Of a stretch of DNA of 64,000 nucleotides, positions 32,918 to 42,680 are shown in pieces (position 1 is the stretch's first letter; each line of letters begins with the position of its first letter). The DNA comes from Silicimonas sp963779765 (GTDB lineage Bacteria > Pseudomonadota > Alphaproteobacteria > Rhodobacterales > Rhodobacteraceae): the NCBI GenBank assembly GCA_963779765.1, contig CAVZZP010000002.1, positions 1,054,001 to 1,118,000 of the forward strand, written 5' to 3'. The position numbers were made by a program, and so were the translations under genes. The notes below the pieces were generated by a model. The model saw only the letters and a program-made list of their open reading frames with translations. It was not told the DNA's origin and ran no database searches.

Positions 32918-35416
32918 ATGAAGACCCATGTGAAGGCCCTTGTCGTCGGTGGCGGCGCGGTCGGAACCTCTATCGCCTATCACCTTGCCAAAGCGGGGTG
33001 GCAAGACGTGATGCTGCTGGAGCGCGACGAACTGACCTCGGGCTCGACCTGGCACGCCGCGGGCCTTCTGCCCTACTTCAACATGAGCTTCGCCACGACC
33101 CACATCCACGACTACTCGATCAAGTTCTACAAGACGCTGGAGGAAGAGACCGGCCTCAATCCCGGGTTCTACGTCGTGGGCAACCTTCGCATGGCGCAAA
33201 GCGCTGCGCGGATGGACGAATACATGCTCTATGCAACGACGGCCGAGACTTGTGGGGTACCCTTTCAGTGGATGACCCCCGACCAGATCAAGGAACGTTG
33301 GCCGCTGGTCCGGACCGACGATCTGAAGGGCGCGATCTATCACCCCACGGACGGCTACATCAATCCGGCCGACGTCACCCAGGCCATGGCCAAGGGCGCC
33401 CGGATGAAGGGTGTCGAAATCGAGCGGCGCTGGCAGGTGGATAGTTATGCTTGGACCGGCGACCACTGGGACGTCACCTGTTCGAAAATGGTCGAGAAGG
33501 GCGGAAACCTGATCGCCTCGGACGAGCAGGTTGTTATCCACGCCGAGCACGTCGTGACCGCGACGGGAAACCACGCGCAGCGGACCGCGCGCCTTCTGGG
33601 TCTCAAGATCCCCGCGATCCCCGTCGAGCATCAGTACATCGTCACCGAACCTGATCCGGCACTGGTGGAATGGCGCAAGACCAATCCCCAGCACCCGGTC
33701 CTGCGGGATGCCGACGCCAAGTGGTACGTCCGCGAGGAGCGTGGCGGCTGGATCCTCGGGCCCTACGAGCGTAATGCGCCAGCCCGCTTTGAATACGGCG
33801 TCCCCGACAGCTTCCGCGCCGACCTCTTCCCCCTCGACCTCGAGAGGATCGAGGAGGAGTACATGTCGATGATCCACCGGATTCCCTCGTCCGAGGAAGT
33901 GGGCCTGAAGGACGACTTCAACGGACCGATCTGCTATACTCCCGACGGCAACCCGCTTCTCGGACCCGCGCCGGGCCTCCGCAACATGTGGCTGGCAGAG
34001 GGCTTCAGCTTCGGCATCACGGCGGCGGGCGGGACCGGGTACTACCTCGCTCAGCTCATGGTCGAAGGCGAGGCCGAGATCGACATGGCCTCGCTCGATC
34101 CCAAGCGCTACGGCCCCTGGATGACGACGGAATATGCCGCCCGGAAGAACGAAGAGGCCTACGAGCACGTCTTCATCCTGCACCACCCCGACGAAGAGCG
34201 GCCGGCCTGCCGACCCCTCCGCACCGCCCCAGCATACGACCGCCAGAAGGCGCTTGGCGCGCAGTTCGGGCATGTCAACGGGTGGGAGCGGCCGATCTAC
34301 TATGGTCCCGGGGATGCACCCGAGACTTTCGACCACGATGCCCGCAGTTTCCGTCGTGGCGGTTGGTGGCAGTACGCCAAGGCTGAAGCGAAGGCGATCC
34401 GAGAGAGTGCGGGCCTGATCGATGCGACGGCCTTCGCCAAGCACCGCGTCAGCGGACCGGGGGCGACGGCCTTCCTCGACTGGTTCACGACGAACCGGCT
34501 GCCGAAGGTCGGACGGATCAACCTGACCTACGCCTTGACCACGGCAGGAACCACGCGGACGGAGTACACGATCGTCCGGCTGGCCGAAGACGACTACTAC
34601 CTTGTGTCGGCAGGTGCCTGGCACGCCTACGACCAGGATTTCCTGTCCAAGGCTATACAGGAAAAAGAAGCTGAGTTCGGACGAATAGACTTGCAGGACG
34701 TGACAACCCAGTGGGGCGTCTTCGCCATCGCCGGGCCCAAATCCCGCGATGTGTTGAAATCGCTGGTGCGCGATGCGCAGCCGGACACGGTCCTGTCCAA
34801 CAAGCGCTTCCCTTGGCTGTCTTGCCGCGAGATCGAGTTGGGCATGGTCCCGGTCCGGGCCATCCGCGTCGCCTATACGGGCGAACTGGGCTGGGAGTTG
34901 CATCATCCGATCGAGATGCAGAACCACCTCTGGGACCGTCTGATGGAGGCGGGGGCCGAGCACGGGCTGACCCCTGTTGGCGCACGCGCACAGAACTGGC
35001 TTCGTCAGGAGAAGTCGTATCGCGCATTCGGGACGGAGCTTGGACGCGACGCCACGCCTCTCGAAGCCGGCCTCGACCGTTTCGTGGATTTGACGAAGGA
35101 ATTTCACGGCAAGGCGGCGATGCAGGCGACAGGCCTCCGGTCGATGTGTGTCACGCTTCTGATCGACGGTCCTGACGATGCCGATCCCTGGGGACGGGAG
35201 GCGCTCTACCACGGCGACCGCCGTGTAGGCCGTCTGACCTCGGGCGGATATTCGGTCGCCTTCGGACAATCGATCGGGATGGGCTATGTTCCGACCGAAC
35301 TGGCGGCGCCGGGCACAAAGCTGAAGGTCAGGATGTTCGATCAATTGTGGGATGCGGAGGTGACGGTGGATTCGCCCTACGATCCGGAGAACGGGACAAT
35401 CCGGGTGGATGGCTGA
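32918..35416 (+). CDS. FAD-dependent dimethylglycine/sarcosine dehydrogenase-like protein with GcvT domains
   Basis: 832 residues. N-terminal Rossmann FAD site ALVVGGGAVGTSIAYHLAKAG (residues 7-27) and the covalent-flavin-type ERDELTSGSTWHAAGLLPYF; FAD oxidoreductase domain to about 390, linker, then a GcvT/folate-binding domain from about 440 (RESAGLIDATAFAKHRVSGPGA, YTGELGWELHHP) and a GcvT C-terminal barrel ending YDPENGTIRV. Oxidative N-demethylation with one-carbon transfer to tetrahydrofolate. The exact methylated amine is not evident. GGAAGGA ribosome binding site upstream. Confidence 0.88.
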   Translation: MKTHVKALVVGGGAVGTSIAYHLAKAGWQDVMLLERDELTSGSTWHAAGLLPYFNMSFATTHIHDYSIKFYKTLEEETGLNPGFYVVGNLRMAQSAARMDEYMLYATTAETCGVPFQWMTPDQIKERWPLVRTDDLKGAIYHPTDGYINPADVTQAMAKGARMKGVEIERRWQVDSYAWTGDHWDVTCSKMVEKGGNLIASDEQVVIHAEHVVTATGNHAQRTARLLGLKIPAIPVEHQYIVTEPDPALVEWRKTNPQHPVLRDADAKWYVREERGGWILGPYERNAPARFEYGVPDSFRADLFPLDLERIEEEYMSMIHRIPSSEEVGLKDDFNGPICYTPDGNPLLGPAPGLRNMWLAEGFSFGITAAGGTGYYLAQLMVEGEAEIDMASLDPKRYGPWMTTEYAARKNEEAYEHVFILHHPDEERPACRPLRTAPAYDRQKALGAQFGHVNGWERPIYYGPGDAPETFDHDARSFRRGGWWQYAKAEAKAIRESAGLIDATAFAKHRVSGPGATAFLDWFTTNRLPKVGRINLTYALTTAGTTRTEYTIVRLAEDDYYLVSAGAWHAYDQDFLSKAIQEKEAEFGRIDLQDVTTQWGVFAIAGPKSRDVLKSLVRDAQPDTVLSNKRFPWLSCREIELGMVPVRAIRVAYTGELGWELHHPIEMQNHLWDRLMEAGAEHGLTPVGARAQNWLRQEKSYRAFGTELGRDATPLEAGLDRFVDLTKEFHGKAAMQATGLRSMCVTLLIDGPDDADPWGREALYHGDRRVGRLTSGGYSVAFGQSIGMGYVPTELAAPGTKLKVRMFDQLWDAEVTVDSPYDPENGTIRVDG

Positions 35417-36146
35417 AGGACGTCCCCGACGGCGAAGGTTCCGGCGCAGCGGGGCTCTTCTCGCCTTTCTGGTGAACGGCGCGGTGGCGGCCGTGATCCT
35501 GAGCGTGCCGTTTCCCGGTCTCCATCGCGCGTTCTATCCTGAAGCCTTCGGAATGAGCGAAATCGCACCGCGTGTCTGGACAGACGCGCCCGGTCGCGCG
35601 GACGAACTGCTTGGACTGGCTGAAGCGGCCCGCGAGAATGTCGCCTCGTTCTTCGGCGACGACCCGCCGCGACCCACGCTTATCCTCTGCGCGACGCAAA
35701 CCTGCGCCGACGACTTCGGCATCGGAGGCAACGGGCTGGCCGTCGCAGACATGATCGTCGCTGTGTCGCCCGGCGGCCTAACCCGCGGCACCCTGACCCA
35801 CGAGATGACGCATGCGAGGCTTCACCGGCGGCTGGGACCCTCCGCGATCCTGCGCCAGCCCTACCCGACCTGGTTCGACGAGGGGCTCGCGACCCATGTG
35901 TCCGGCCAACCCGCCTGGGGTGGCCGGGTCTCTGACGCGGCCCGTGACCGCATCCGTCAGGTGACGCGCTTCTGGCGATGGCGCGACGCCATGAACGATC
36001 TGGGCGTTGGTCCGGCCTATGGCGCTGCAGCGGCGGAAGTGGCAGCGATCGAGGCTCGGGCGGGGCGCGACGGGCTTCTGGACCTGATCCGAAGGGCCGA
36101 GGCAGGAGAAGAATTCAATCGGCTTCTTCGAGATATCGCAGGCTGA
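35409..36146 (+). CDS. Membrane-anchored putative zinc metallopeptidase (gluzincin type)
   Basis: 245 residues. Basic N-terminus then one helix SGALLAFLVNGAVAAVILSV, suggesting a type II inner-membrane protein with a periplasmic domain. HEMTHARLHRR (about residues 135-145) gives the HExxH zinc motif and WFDEGLATHVSG about 25 residues later gives the third ligand Glu, the gluzincin arrangement. Start overlaps the preceding stop by 8 nt. I do not recognise a named family; substrate unknown. Confidence 0.72.
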   Translation: MAEGRPRRRRFRRSGALLAFLVNGAVAAVILSVPFPGLHRAFYPEAFGMSEIAPRVWTDAPGRADELLGLAEAARENVASFFGDDPPRPTLILCATQTCADDFGIGGNGLAVADMIVAVSPGGLTRGTLTHEMTHARLHRRLGPSAILRQPYPTWFDEGLATHVSGQPAWGGRVSDAARDRIRQVTRFWRWRDAMNDLGVGPAYGAAAAEVAAIEARAGRDGLLDLIRRAEAGEEFNRLLRDIAG

Positions 36147-36207
36147 CCGGGGCTCTACCCCGCTCTGAGTATATTTGGAGGTCGATGGAGAAGCCGAACG
36201 CCGAAAC

Positions 36208-36230
36208 AAAAAGCCCCGCCGAAGCGGGGC
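36208..36230 (-). terminator. Rho-independent terminator after rpmB
   Basis: GCCCCGC (36213-36219), CGAA loop, GCGGGGC (36224-36230); on the minus strand the stem is followed by a U-run (plus-strand AAAAA at 36208-36212). Confidence 0.8.
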
Positions 36231-36255
36231 CTGCGTTTCGCGACGTCAGAAGTCG

Positions 36256-36543
36256 TCAGGCCGCGGCCTGGGCCTTGACGATCTCTTTCTTGATCTTCAG
36301 CGCGTTCGCGCTCAGCTCAACGTCCTTCGCCTTCATCAGGTAGGCATCGAGGCCCCCGCGATGGTCGACGGTGCGCAGAGCGGCCGACGACACGCGAAGC
36401 CGGAAGGTCCGTCCGAGCGATTCCGACATCAGTGCGGTTTCCGTCAGGTTCGGAAGGAACCGGCGACGGGTCTTGTTGTGGGCATGGCTGACGTTGTTGC
36501 CCGACATCGGGCCTTTTCCTGTCAGTTCGCAGCGGCGCGACAT
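36256..36543 (-). CDS. rpmB: 50S ribosomal protein L28
   Basis: 95 residues: MSRRCELTGKGPMSGNNVSHAHNKTRRRFLPNL and LRVSSAALRTVDHRGGLDAYLMKAK. Start at MSRRCELT; a longer in-frame start 21 codons upstream is unlikely. Single-gene unit with its own terminator. Confidence 0.96.
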   Translation of the reverse strand: MSRRCELTGKGPMSGNNVSHAHNKTRRRFLPNLTETALMSESLGRTFRLRVSSAALRTVDHRGGLDAYLMKAKDVELSANALKIKKEIVKAQAAA

Positions 36544-36677
36544 ATCATATACCTCGGTTCGTCTCGGTCGAAGGGCGTTGGCCCTAATGCAAAGGGGCAG
36601 CGCCATCGGCCCTGCCCGAGAATCCGTTTGCGGGGGATATGGGCAATTGTGCGGAGCGTCAAGACCGGAACGCCAGA

Positions 36678-37664
36678 TCAGGTGTCCTTGAGGCGACGCA
36701 GAATCTCTGCCGCCGCCGCAGAGGGACTTCGGTCGCCCCTAGATACCTCGCGACCGAGTTCGGTCATCGCGATATCGGCGGAGGGATCGTCGCGCAACCG
36801 GGCGAGCAGGCCTTGGCGGACCTCGTCCTCGAACCAGCCCGTCGCCTGGCGCGCGCGTCGATCGCCCCACGCGCCCGTCTCCCGTCGGAAGTCGGCAAGG
36901 GTCTGCATTTCGGCCCATGCCCCGGCGAGGCCCCTGTTCTCCAGCGCCGACACCGTCAGCACCTTTGGAAAGCCGGGAGCATCGCCCTCCCTCCGTCTCA
37001 GAAGCCTGAGCGCCCCCGAATAGTCCGCCGCCGTCCGGGTCGCGGCTGCCTTCAGGTCGCCGTCAGCCTTGTTGACCAGGATCAGGTCCGCAGTCTCCAT
37101 GATGCCGCGCTTGACCCCCTGAAGCTCGTCACCGCCCGCCGGCGCGATGAGCAATACGAAGAGGTCGGACATCTCGGCAACGATGGTCTCGGACTGACCG
37201 ACGCCGACGGTCTCGATGAGGACGACGTCGAACCCTGCCGCCTCGCACAACGCCACGGCGTCGCGGGTCCGGCGGGCGACGCCACCGAGATGGGTCTGAC
37301 TGGGAGAGGGCCTGATAAAGGCGTCGGGATCGCGGGACAGGCGTTCCATCCGGGTCTTGTCGCCCAGGATCGAGCCGCCCGTTCGAGTCGAAGAAGGATC
37401 GACGGCGAGGACGGCGACGCGCAGGCCCTGCGCTGTCAGCATCATCCCAAAAGCCTCGATGAACGTCGACTTGCCGACGCCAGGCGTTCCTGACAAACCG
37501 ATGCGAAGGGCCTCGCGACGGTCTCGGGACAAGGTCTCGAGCAATTCCTCGGAGGCCGCGCGATGGTCCGCACGACCGCTTTCGACCAGCGTGATCGCGC
37601 GGGCCAGGGCCCGGCGGTCGCCCTGCCGGATACGCTCGGCGAGTTCTGCGGTCGGCGTCGTCAT
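36678..37664 (-). CDS. meaB: Methylmalonyl-CoA mutase-associated GTPase MeaB
   Basis: G3E GTPase that protects and reloads B12-dependent methylmalonyl-CoA mutase. 328 residues: P-loop GLSGTPGVGKSTFIEAFG, LAVDPSSTRTGGSILGDKTRM, VALCEAAGFDVVLIETVGVGQSE and LILVNKADGD (NKxD). Start ATG 37664. The mutase is not in the window. Divergent from hrpB with a 90-bp gap. Confidence 0.95.
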   Translation of the reverse strand: MTTPTAELAERIRQGDRRALARAITLVESGRADHRAASEELLETLSRDRREALRIGLSGTPGVGKSTFIEAFGMMLTAQGLRVAVLAVDPSSTRTGGSILGDKTRMERLSRDPDAFIRPSPSQTHLGGVARRTRDAVALCEAAGFDVVLIETVGVGQSETIVAEMSDLFVLLIAPAGGDELQGVKRGIMETADLILVNKADGDLKAAATRTAADYSGALRLLRRREGDAPGFPKVLTVSALENRGLAGAWAEMQTLADFRRETGAWGDRRARQATGWFEDEVRQGLLARLRDDPSADIAMTELGREVSRGDRSPSAAAAEILRRLKDT

Positions 37665-37754
37665 CGGCGCGGACCCTGCACGGACGGCAGGCCGCTGTCC
37701 AGACAGGGGATCTGCCTCTTTGCCCGTAGTCGCTGTCCGGAGTATGGGCTGAGG

Positions 37755-40148
37755 ATGGACGCTCTCCCAATAGACGACGCCTTGCCGGACCTCATTGCCG
37801 CCCTTCGCACGTGGCGGCAGGCGGTGCTGCAGGCGCCTCCGGGTGCCGGCAAGACGACGCGCGTGCCGTTGGCCCTGCTCGACGCGGGTCTGACCGCCGG
37901 ACGGATTGTGATGCTGGAGCCACGCCGGATCGCGGCCCGCACAGCCGCGGAGCGGATGGCCGCGACACTCGGTGAAGAGGTCGGGCAGACGGTCGGATAC
38001 CGGATTCGCGGTGAGGCAAAGGTGTCCCGCGAGACCCGGATCGAGGTCGTGACCGAGGGCATTCTGACGCGAACCCTGCAGCGGGATCCGTCCCTGGCCG
38101 GCATCGGGGCAGTGATCTTCGACGAGTTCCACGAGCGATCGCTCAATGCCGATCTCGGCCTCGCTTTCGCTCTCGAGGTGAGGGATGCGCTACGCGAGGA
38201 TCTTCTGCTGCTGGTCATGTCAGCGACGCTTGAAGCGGGACCCGTAGCGCACTTGATGGGCGGTGCGCCGGTGGTGACCTCGGTCGGGCGAAGCTATCCG
38301 GTCGATACGCGCTGGCTGGACAGGCCACGGGGACGCGAGGCGCGCTTCGATATCGACGTTGCCGCTCTCGTCAGGCTGGCGCTGACCGAAGAGGAGGGTT
38401 CCGTGCTTGGCGTTCCTCCCGGGCGAGGGCGAGATACGTCGCGTGGCGCGTCTTCTGGGGGACGCAGGTGGAGTCGAGGTGTTGCCGCTCTATGGCGCCC
38501 TGCCCTTCGTCGAACAGAGGCGCGCCCTGACGCCGTCCGGACATCGGCGCGTCGTGCTTGCGACGGCGATCGCCGAGACCTCGCTGACCTTGCCGGACAT
38601 CAGGATCGTGGTCGACGGCGGACTGGCGCGGCGGGCGCGGTTCGATCCGGGTTCTGGAATGTCGCGGCTGTTGACCGAGCGGGTCACGAAGGCAGAAGCC
38701 GACCAGAGGCGCGGGCGGGCCGGCCGCGTCGCACCCGGAGTGTGCTTCCGTCTCTGGACGAAGGGAGAGGAGGGCGCTTTGGCCCCCTTCCCTCCCGCCG
38801 AGATCGAGACCGCGGATCTCGCGGCACTTGCCCTGTCGCTGGCGGAATGGGGCAGCGGCGACTTGCCCTTCCTGACCGCACCTCCAGAAGGCGCACTGCT
38901 CAGAGCGCGCGAATTGCTGAGGGACCTGGACGCGCTCGACGCGGAGGGGCGGATCACGCCGCACGGACGCGCGCTGGCCGCGATGCCGCTTCACCCCAGG
39001 CTCGGGCACATGCTGGCGCGGGCGGGCCGTGGGGCGGCCCTGCTGGCGGCTCTGCTCTCGGATGGAGACCCTTTGCGCGGTGCCGGAGCGGACTTGGCCA
39101 CGCGACTTGCGGCTCTCAAAGGGAGAGACCGCTCTCCGCGCTGGACCGCATTCGCGCCGAAGCGCGACGGTTGGAGACGTCCGGCGGGGATGGAGGCGTT
39201 CTCGACCCTGCCGAGCAGGCGGCGCTCGCCTATCCCGACCGGATCGCGCTTCGCCGTCCGGGCACGACGCCGCGCTGGCTCACCTCGGGCGGCAAGGGGG
39301 TGAAGATGGATGCGGCAGACCCACTCGCGGGCGCGCGGCTTCTTGTCGTGACGGACACCGACGGTCATCCGACGGAAGCGACCATCCGAACGGCGCTGCC
39401 CCTGTCCGAGGCCTCTGTGAGAACGCTTTTTTCGTCTCGGATCGCAGAAGTGCGGGAGGCCCGGTGGTCGCGGAGTGACGGCCGCGTCGTGGCCTCGGTC
39501 GAGGAGAGGCTGGGTGCCCTTGTCCTTTCGAACCGGCCGTGGACTGAGGTTCCGCCCGACGCGGTGGCGCGTGCGATGCTGAATGGAGTGCGGGACTTGG
39601 GTCTGAACCTGTCAGCGAGGGCGAAACGACTTCAGGCGCGTGTGAAGCTCTTGCGCGGAGCGGGCCACGACCTTGCGGACTTGTCGGACGAGAGTTTGCT
39701 GGCGGACGCAGAGAACTGGCTTCTCCCTCACCTGGGTGGTGTGCGTACGGCGGGAGAGTGGAAGGCGTTCGATCTGACGCCCGCTCTCGACGCGCGGCTC
39801 GGACATGCGGGCCGCAGACTTGTCGACCGCGAGGCGCCGGCGCATTTCGAGACGCCTCTGGGGCGGAGCATCGCGATCGACTACGGAGGAGACGCGCCCG
39901 AGATTTCCCTGAGGCTTCAGGAGATGTTCGGCGTCACGCGTCATCCCGTCGTCGCGGGACGTCCCCTGCGAGTGACGCTTCTGTCGCCTGCCGGTCGCCC
40001 CGTGCAGACCACGATGGACCTGCCGGGTTTCTGGTCCTCGTCTTACGCGGATGTACGGAAGGACATGCGCGGACGATATCCCAAGCATCCATGGCCGGAA
40101 GATCCGACTGTCGCGGACCCGACGTTGCGCGCGAAACCGAGGTCGTGA
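37755..40148 (+). pseudogene. hrpB: ATP-dependent helicase HrpB, with two compensating frameshifts
   Basis: DEAH-box helicase. Frame 1 from the ATG at 37755: LQAPPGAGKTTRVPLALL (Walker A), VIFDEFHERSLNADLGL (Walker B) and MSATLEAGPVAHLMGG. After TEEEGSV near 38405 the frame slips; the next frame gives LAFLPGEGEIRRVARLLGD, AETSLTLPDIRIVVDGGLARRARFDP and QRRGRAGRVAPGVCFRLW to AALKGRDR. Near 39124-39132 it returns to frame 1 with LSALDRIRAEARRLE and the HrpB-specific C-terminus to the stop at 40148. One extra base about 38406 and one missing about 39131 would give a normal 797-residue protein. Confidence 0.88.
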
Positions 40149-40151
40149 CGA

Positions 40152-40176
40152 AGACGCGCGCCTGCAGGGCGCGCGT
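40152..40176. other. Palindrome between convergent hrpB and lipoprotein gene
   Basis: Perfect inverted repeat GACGCGCGCC (40152-40161) and GGCGCGCGTC (40167-40176), 5-nt loop. It probably ends transcription from both sides, though no T-run follows on either strand. Confidence 0.5.
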
Positions 40177-40196
40177 CGACTGCATGGGCAAAAGTG

Positions 40197-41060
40197 TCAG
40201 TAGGTCGACATCGGGAAGGGGGACAATTCCTCGTCGCCTTCTGTCCAGTTGCGATAGCCGTTGAAGCTGCCGCCTGTGGTATGATCGTTCCCAAGGCTGT
40301 CGGTCAGCGTGCCCGCGAGACCTCCGCCGATCTGGGACCCGTCCTCGCCGTAGATTGCGCCCTGGAAACCGAGTTCACCATTGTAGCGCCCGTCGACGTA
40401 GAACGAGCCCGCGACCCGGCTGCCTTCGATCGTGCCGTCGATGGAGCCGAAGGTTTCGCCCTCTCCGTAGTGATAATAGCCGCCCGTGAAAGCGCCGGTG
40501 ATGCGATTGTCCGCAAAATCAGTCAGCATCGAGAAACTGCCACCGATCTGGATGTCACCATTCGTGTAGAACGTGCCGCTGTACACGGCTTGTCCTGTCG
40601 GCAGGTTCTCGGGCGAAGTTTCGAGACCGCCATACCCCGCGCCCGTCGTGTAGTTGCCGTCGTTGAACGTCGGGCGGCCCATGGGGCCCGTGTTGGCGTC
40701 GTAATACAGTTGCTCACCTGCTTCGTTCGTCCACATGCCGTTGAAGTAGGAACCATAGTCGTAGTAGTTCGCCCGGTTGGCGTAGGCGACTTCCTCGCCG
40801 CCATCCGCCGAGACGTAGGCGACCGTGCGGTCCTCGTTGAAGCGGATCGACATCTGAGAAACGGTGCCATCCGCTTTGCCGACGAAATAGCTCGCGCCCT
40901 CTTGGTTCATGTCGGTGAGGGAGTTCTCGCCGTCGGCAAAGATGGGGGCATAGGCCTCGCCCACCTTCATGGCGGAGGCGTTTCGTGTGACGGTGGATCC
41001 ACCGCCGCATGCGGCGAGCGAAATCATCGCCAGAATGGCGGTTAGTGCGGTGCGGTTCAT
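40197..41060 (-). CDS. Outer-membrane-type lipoprotein, TbpB barrel-like repeats
   Basis: 287 residues. MNRTALTAILAMISLAACGGGS has a lipobox (LAAC) with the lipidated Cys near residue 18. The mature part alternates glycine-rich beta hairpins: YSGTFYTNGDIQIGGSFSM, ITGAFTGGYYHYGEGETFGS, VAGSFYVDGRYNGELGFQGAIYGE and QIGGGLAGTLTDSLG. This pattern is typical of the TbpB/Slam-type barrel domain, but I see no receptor partner. Surface or periplasmic role unknown. Confidence 0.72.
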   Translation of the reverse strand: MNRTALTAILAMISLAACGGGSTVTRNASAMKVGEAYAPIFADGENSLTDMNQEGASYFVGKADGTVSQMSIRFNEDRTVAYVSADGGEEVAYANRANYYDYGSYFNGMWTNEAGEQLYYDANTGPMGRPTFNDGNYTTGAGYGGLETSPENLPTGQAVYSGTFYTNGDIQIGGSFSMLTDFADNRITGAFTGGYYHYGEGETFGSIDGTIEGSRVAGSFYVDGRYNGELGFQGAIYGEDGSQIGGGLAGTLTDSLGNDHTTGGSFNGYRNWTEGDEELSPFPMSTY

Positions 41061-41203
41061 GTGTGTGAGGCCCTGTTTTTTGTTGGTTAAGGTGGTCTTC
41101 ACATCGACGTGAACCCGGGCCAACTTATGGCGGATGAGAGGAAACTACGCCGCAATTTCAGATTTTTAGACAACGCCGAGGGCGACTGATTTCAGCCCGG
41201 CGA

Positions 41204-41644
41204 CTACCAGCGTTTCAGCGCGACCTCGTCTTCGGTCCGGGCGTCAACCCACACCTCGCCGTCGGAGCCGAACTCCTTCTTCCAGAAGGGTGCTCGGGAT
41301 TTAAGGTAGTCCATCAAGAACTCGGCCGCCGAAAAAGCATCCGCCCTGTGACGCGCTGCCGTGGCGACCATCATGATCTGGTCGCCGGGCGTCAAAGTCC
41401 CGAAACGATGGATGATCGCGGCACCATCCAGCGAAAAGCGCGTCAAAGCCTCACCCCGGATGGAAGCAAGCGCCTTCTCGGTCATGCCCGGATAATGTTC
41501 TATTTCCATCCGTGACAGCGTTCCGCCTTCGTCCCGCACGAGACCCGAGAAGGTGACGATGGCCCCCGAACGTGAGTGAGCCTCGGTAAAGGCGCGCACC
41601 TCCTCGCCCATGTCGAACGCTTCGGACTGCACCCGGACGGACAT
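41204..41644 (-). CDS. moaE: Molybdopterin synthase catalytic subunit
   Basis: Converts precursor Z to molybdopterin using the MoaD thiocarboxylate. 146 residues: AIVTFSGLVRDE, EIEHYPGMTEKAL, RFGTLTPGDQIMMVATAARHRADAFSAAEFLMDYLKSRAPFWKKE with the active-site Lys pair. Start set at the ATG 41644; a GTG four codons upstream is also possible. Follows moaD closely; the moaD stop falls just upstream of the ATG. Confidence 0.94.
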   Translation of the reverse strand: MSVRVQSEAFDMGEEVRAFTEAHSRSGAIVTFSGLVRDEGGTLSRMEIEHYPGMTEKALASIRGEALTRFSLDGAAIIHRFGTLTPGDQIMMVATAARHRADAFSAAEFLMDYLKSRAPFWKKEFGSDGEVWVDARTEDEVALKRW

Positions 41645-41648
41645 GCCT

Positions 41649-41897
41649 TTACCCACCGGTCATGGGCGGGAAAAACGCAACCTCGCGCACCCCGGCGAGA
41701 GGCGTGTCCAAGTCGGTCAACTCCTGATCGACGGCGACGCGAACAGACGCCATGTCCGAGAACGCCAGGGCGTGGGCATCGCTGCGGGTCTTCAATTCGG
41801 CCACGAGGTCGGCCACGGTCACCGCGTCGGTTTCGACCCTCTCCTTTGGAGCGCCGATGCGTTCACGCAGCCAGGCGAAGTACAGGACGTCGATCAT
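41649..41897 (-). CDS. moaD: Molybdopterin synthase sulfur-carrier subunit
   Basis: 82-residue ubiquitin-like protein beginning MIDVLYFAWLRERIG and ending PPMTGG; the C-terminal Gly-Gly is thiocarboxylated. ATGA overlap with pgsA upstream and immediate proximity to moaE downstream make pgsA-moaD-moaE one unit. Confidence 0.93.
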   Translation of the reverse strand: MIDVLYFAWLRERIGAPKERVETDAVTVADLVAELKTRSDAHALAFSDMASVRVAVDQELTDLDTPLAGVREVAFFPPMTGG

Positions 41898-42574
41898 GCG
41901 CCGTCTTTCAGATAGGGGAGCGCCTTGCGGAAGTAGTCGAGACCCGTGACGAGCGTCAGAGCCGCAGCGACCCAAAGAAGACCGACGCCGATCCACCACG
42001 TCGCCCAATAAAGCAAGTCGATCAGGCGCAGGTTCAACGGATCGTCTCCGCCGTTCATCACCGACTGATAGGTCAATGCATCCATACCCACGGTGCGCTC
42101 GACCAGCATGTGCTCGAAGATGCCGGTGCCGAAGAGGATGCCGATCGCCACCATCTGCGCCGTGGTCTTCCACTTTGCCAGCTTCGTCACCTTGAGGGTG
42201 CCGGCGGTGTCACCGAGGAATTCGCGAAGACCCGAGACGAAGACTTCGCGGAAGATGATGACGGTCGCGGGCAGCAGGATCCATGGGTCCATCCCGTCAG
42301 GGCGGTGCACGCCAGAGAGGCCGGCGATGAGAACCAGAGCGATTACCACCATCGCCTTGTCGGCGATCGGGTCCAGCATGGCGCCGAACTTAGATTCCTG
42401 CTTCCACAACCGCGCGAGGTAGCCGTCGAACCAGTCGGTGATCGCGGCCCCGACGAAAAGGAACAGTGCAAACCAGTCGGCCCAGGGGCGCGTGAAATAA
42501 AGGAACAGGATCACAACACCGGGCGCGGCGAGGAAACGAAGCGTCGTGAGGATGTTCGGAATGGTCCAGGTCAT
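41894..42574 (-). CDS. pgsA: CDP-diacylglycerol--glycerol-3-phosphate 3-phosphatidyltransferase
   Basis: Commits CDP-diacylglycerol to phosphatidylglycerol at the inner membrane. 226 residues with the CDP-alcohol motif in ITDWFDGYLARLW and SKFGAMLDPIADK (DGxxAR-x8-GxxxD-xxxD), and several helices such as KAMVVIALVLIAGLSGV. Start MTWTIPNILTTLRF is the standard N-terminus. Confidence 0.94.
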   Translation of the reverse strand: MTWTIPNILTTLRFLAAPGVVILFLYFTRPWADWFALFLFVGAAITDWFDGYLARLWKQESKFGAMLDPIADKAMVVIALVLIAGLSGVHRPDGMDPWILLPATVIIFREVFVSGLREFLGDTAGTLKVTKLAKWKTTAQMVAIGILFGTGIFEHMLVERTVGMDALTYQSVMNGGDDPLNLRLIDLLYWATWWIGVGLLWVAAALTLVTGLDYFRKALPYLKDGA

Positions 42575-42680
42575 GGACCTGAATTAGTCGCGCAATCGTC
42601 AAAGGGGAAGGCCTTGACCCGGCGGAGTTCCGCGCGATCCTGTCATGGAGGTTTAATTTTGGTGATCTAGGTCGTCCGTC

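Noticed and set aside
32900..35344. 814-codon open frame antisense to the DMGDH-like gene
   Set aside because: It mirrors the codon pattern of the sense gene, is rich in His/Arg/Val as expected for a GC-rich shadow, and has no recognisable domain.
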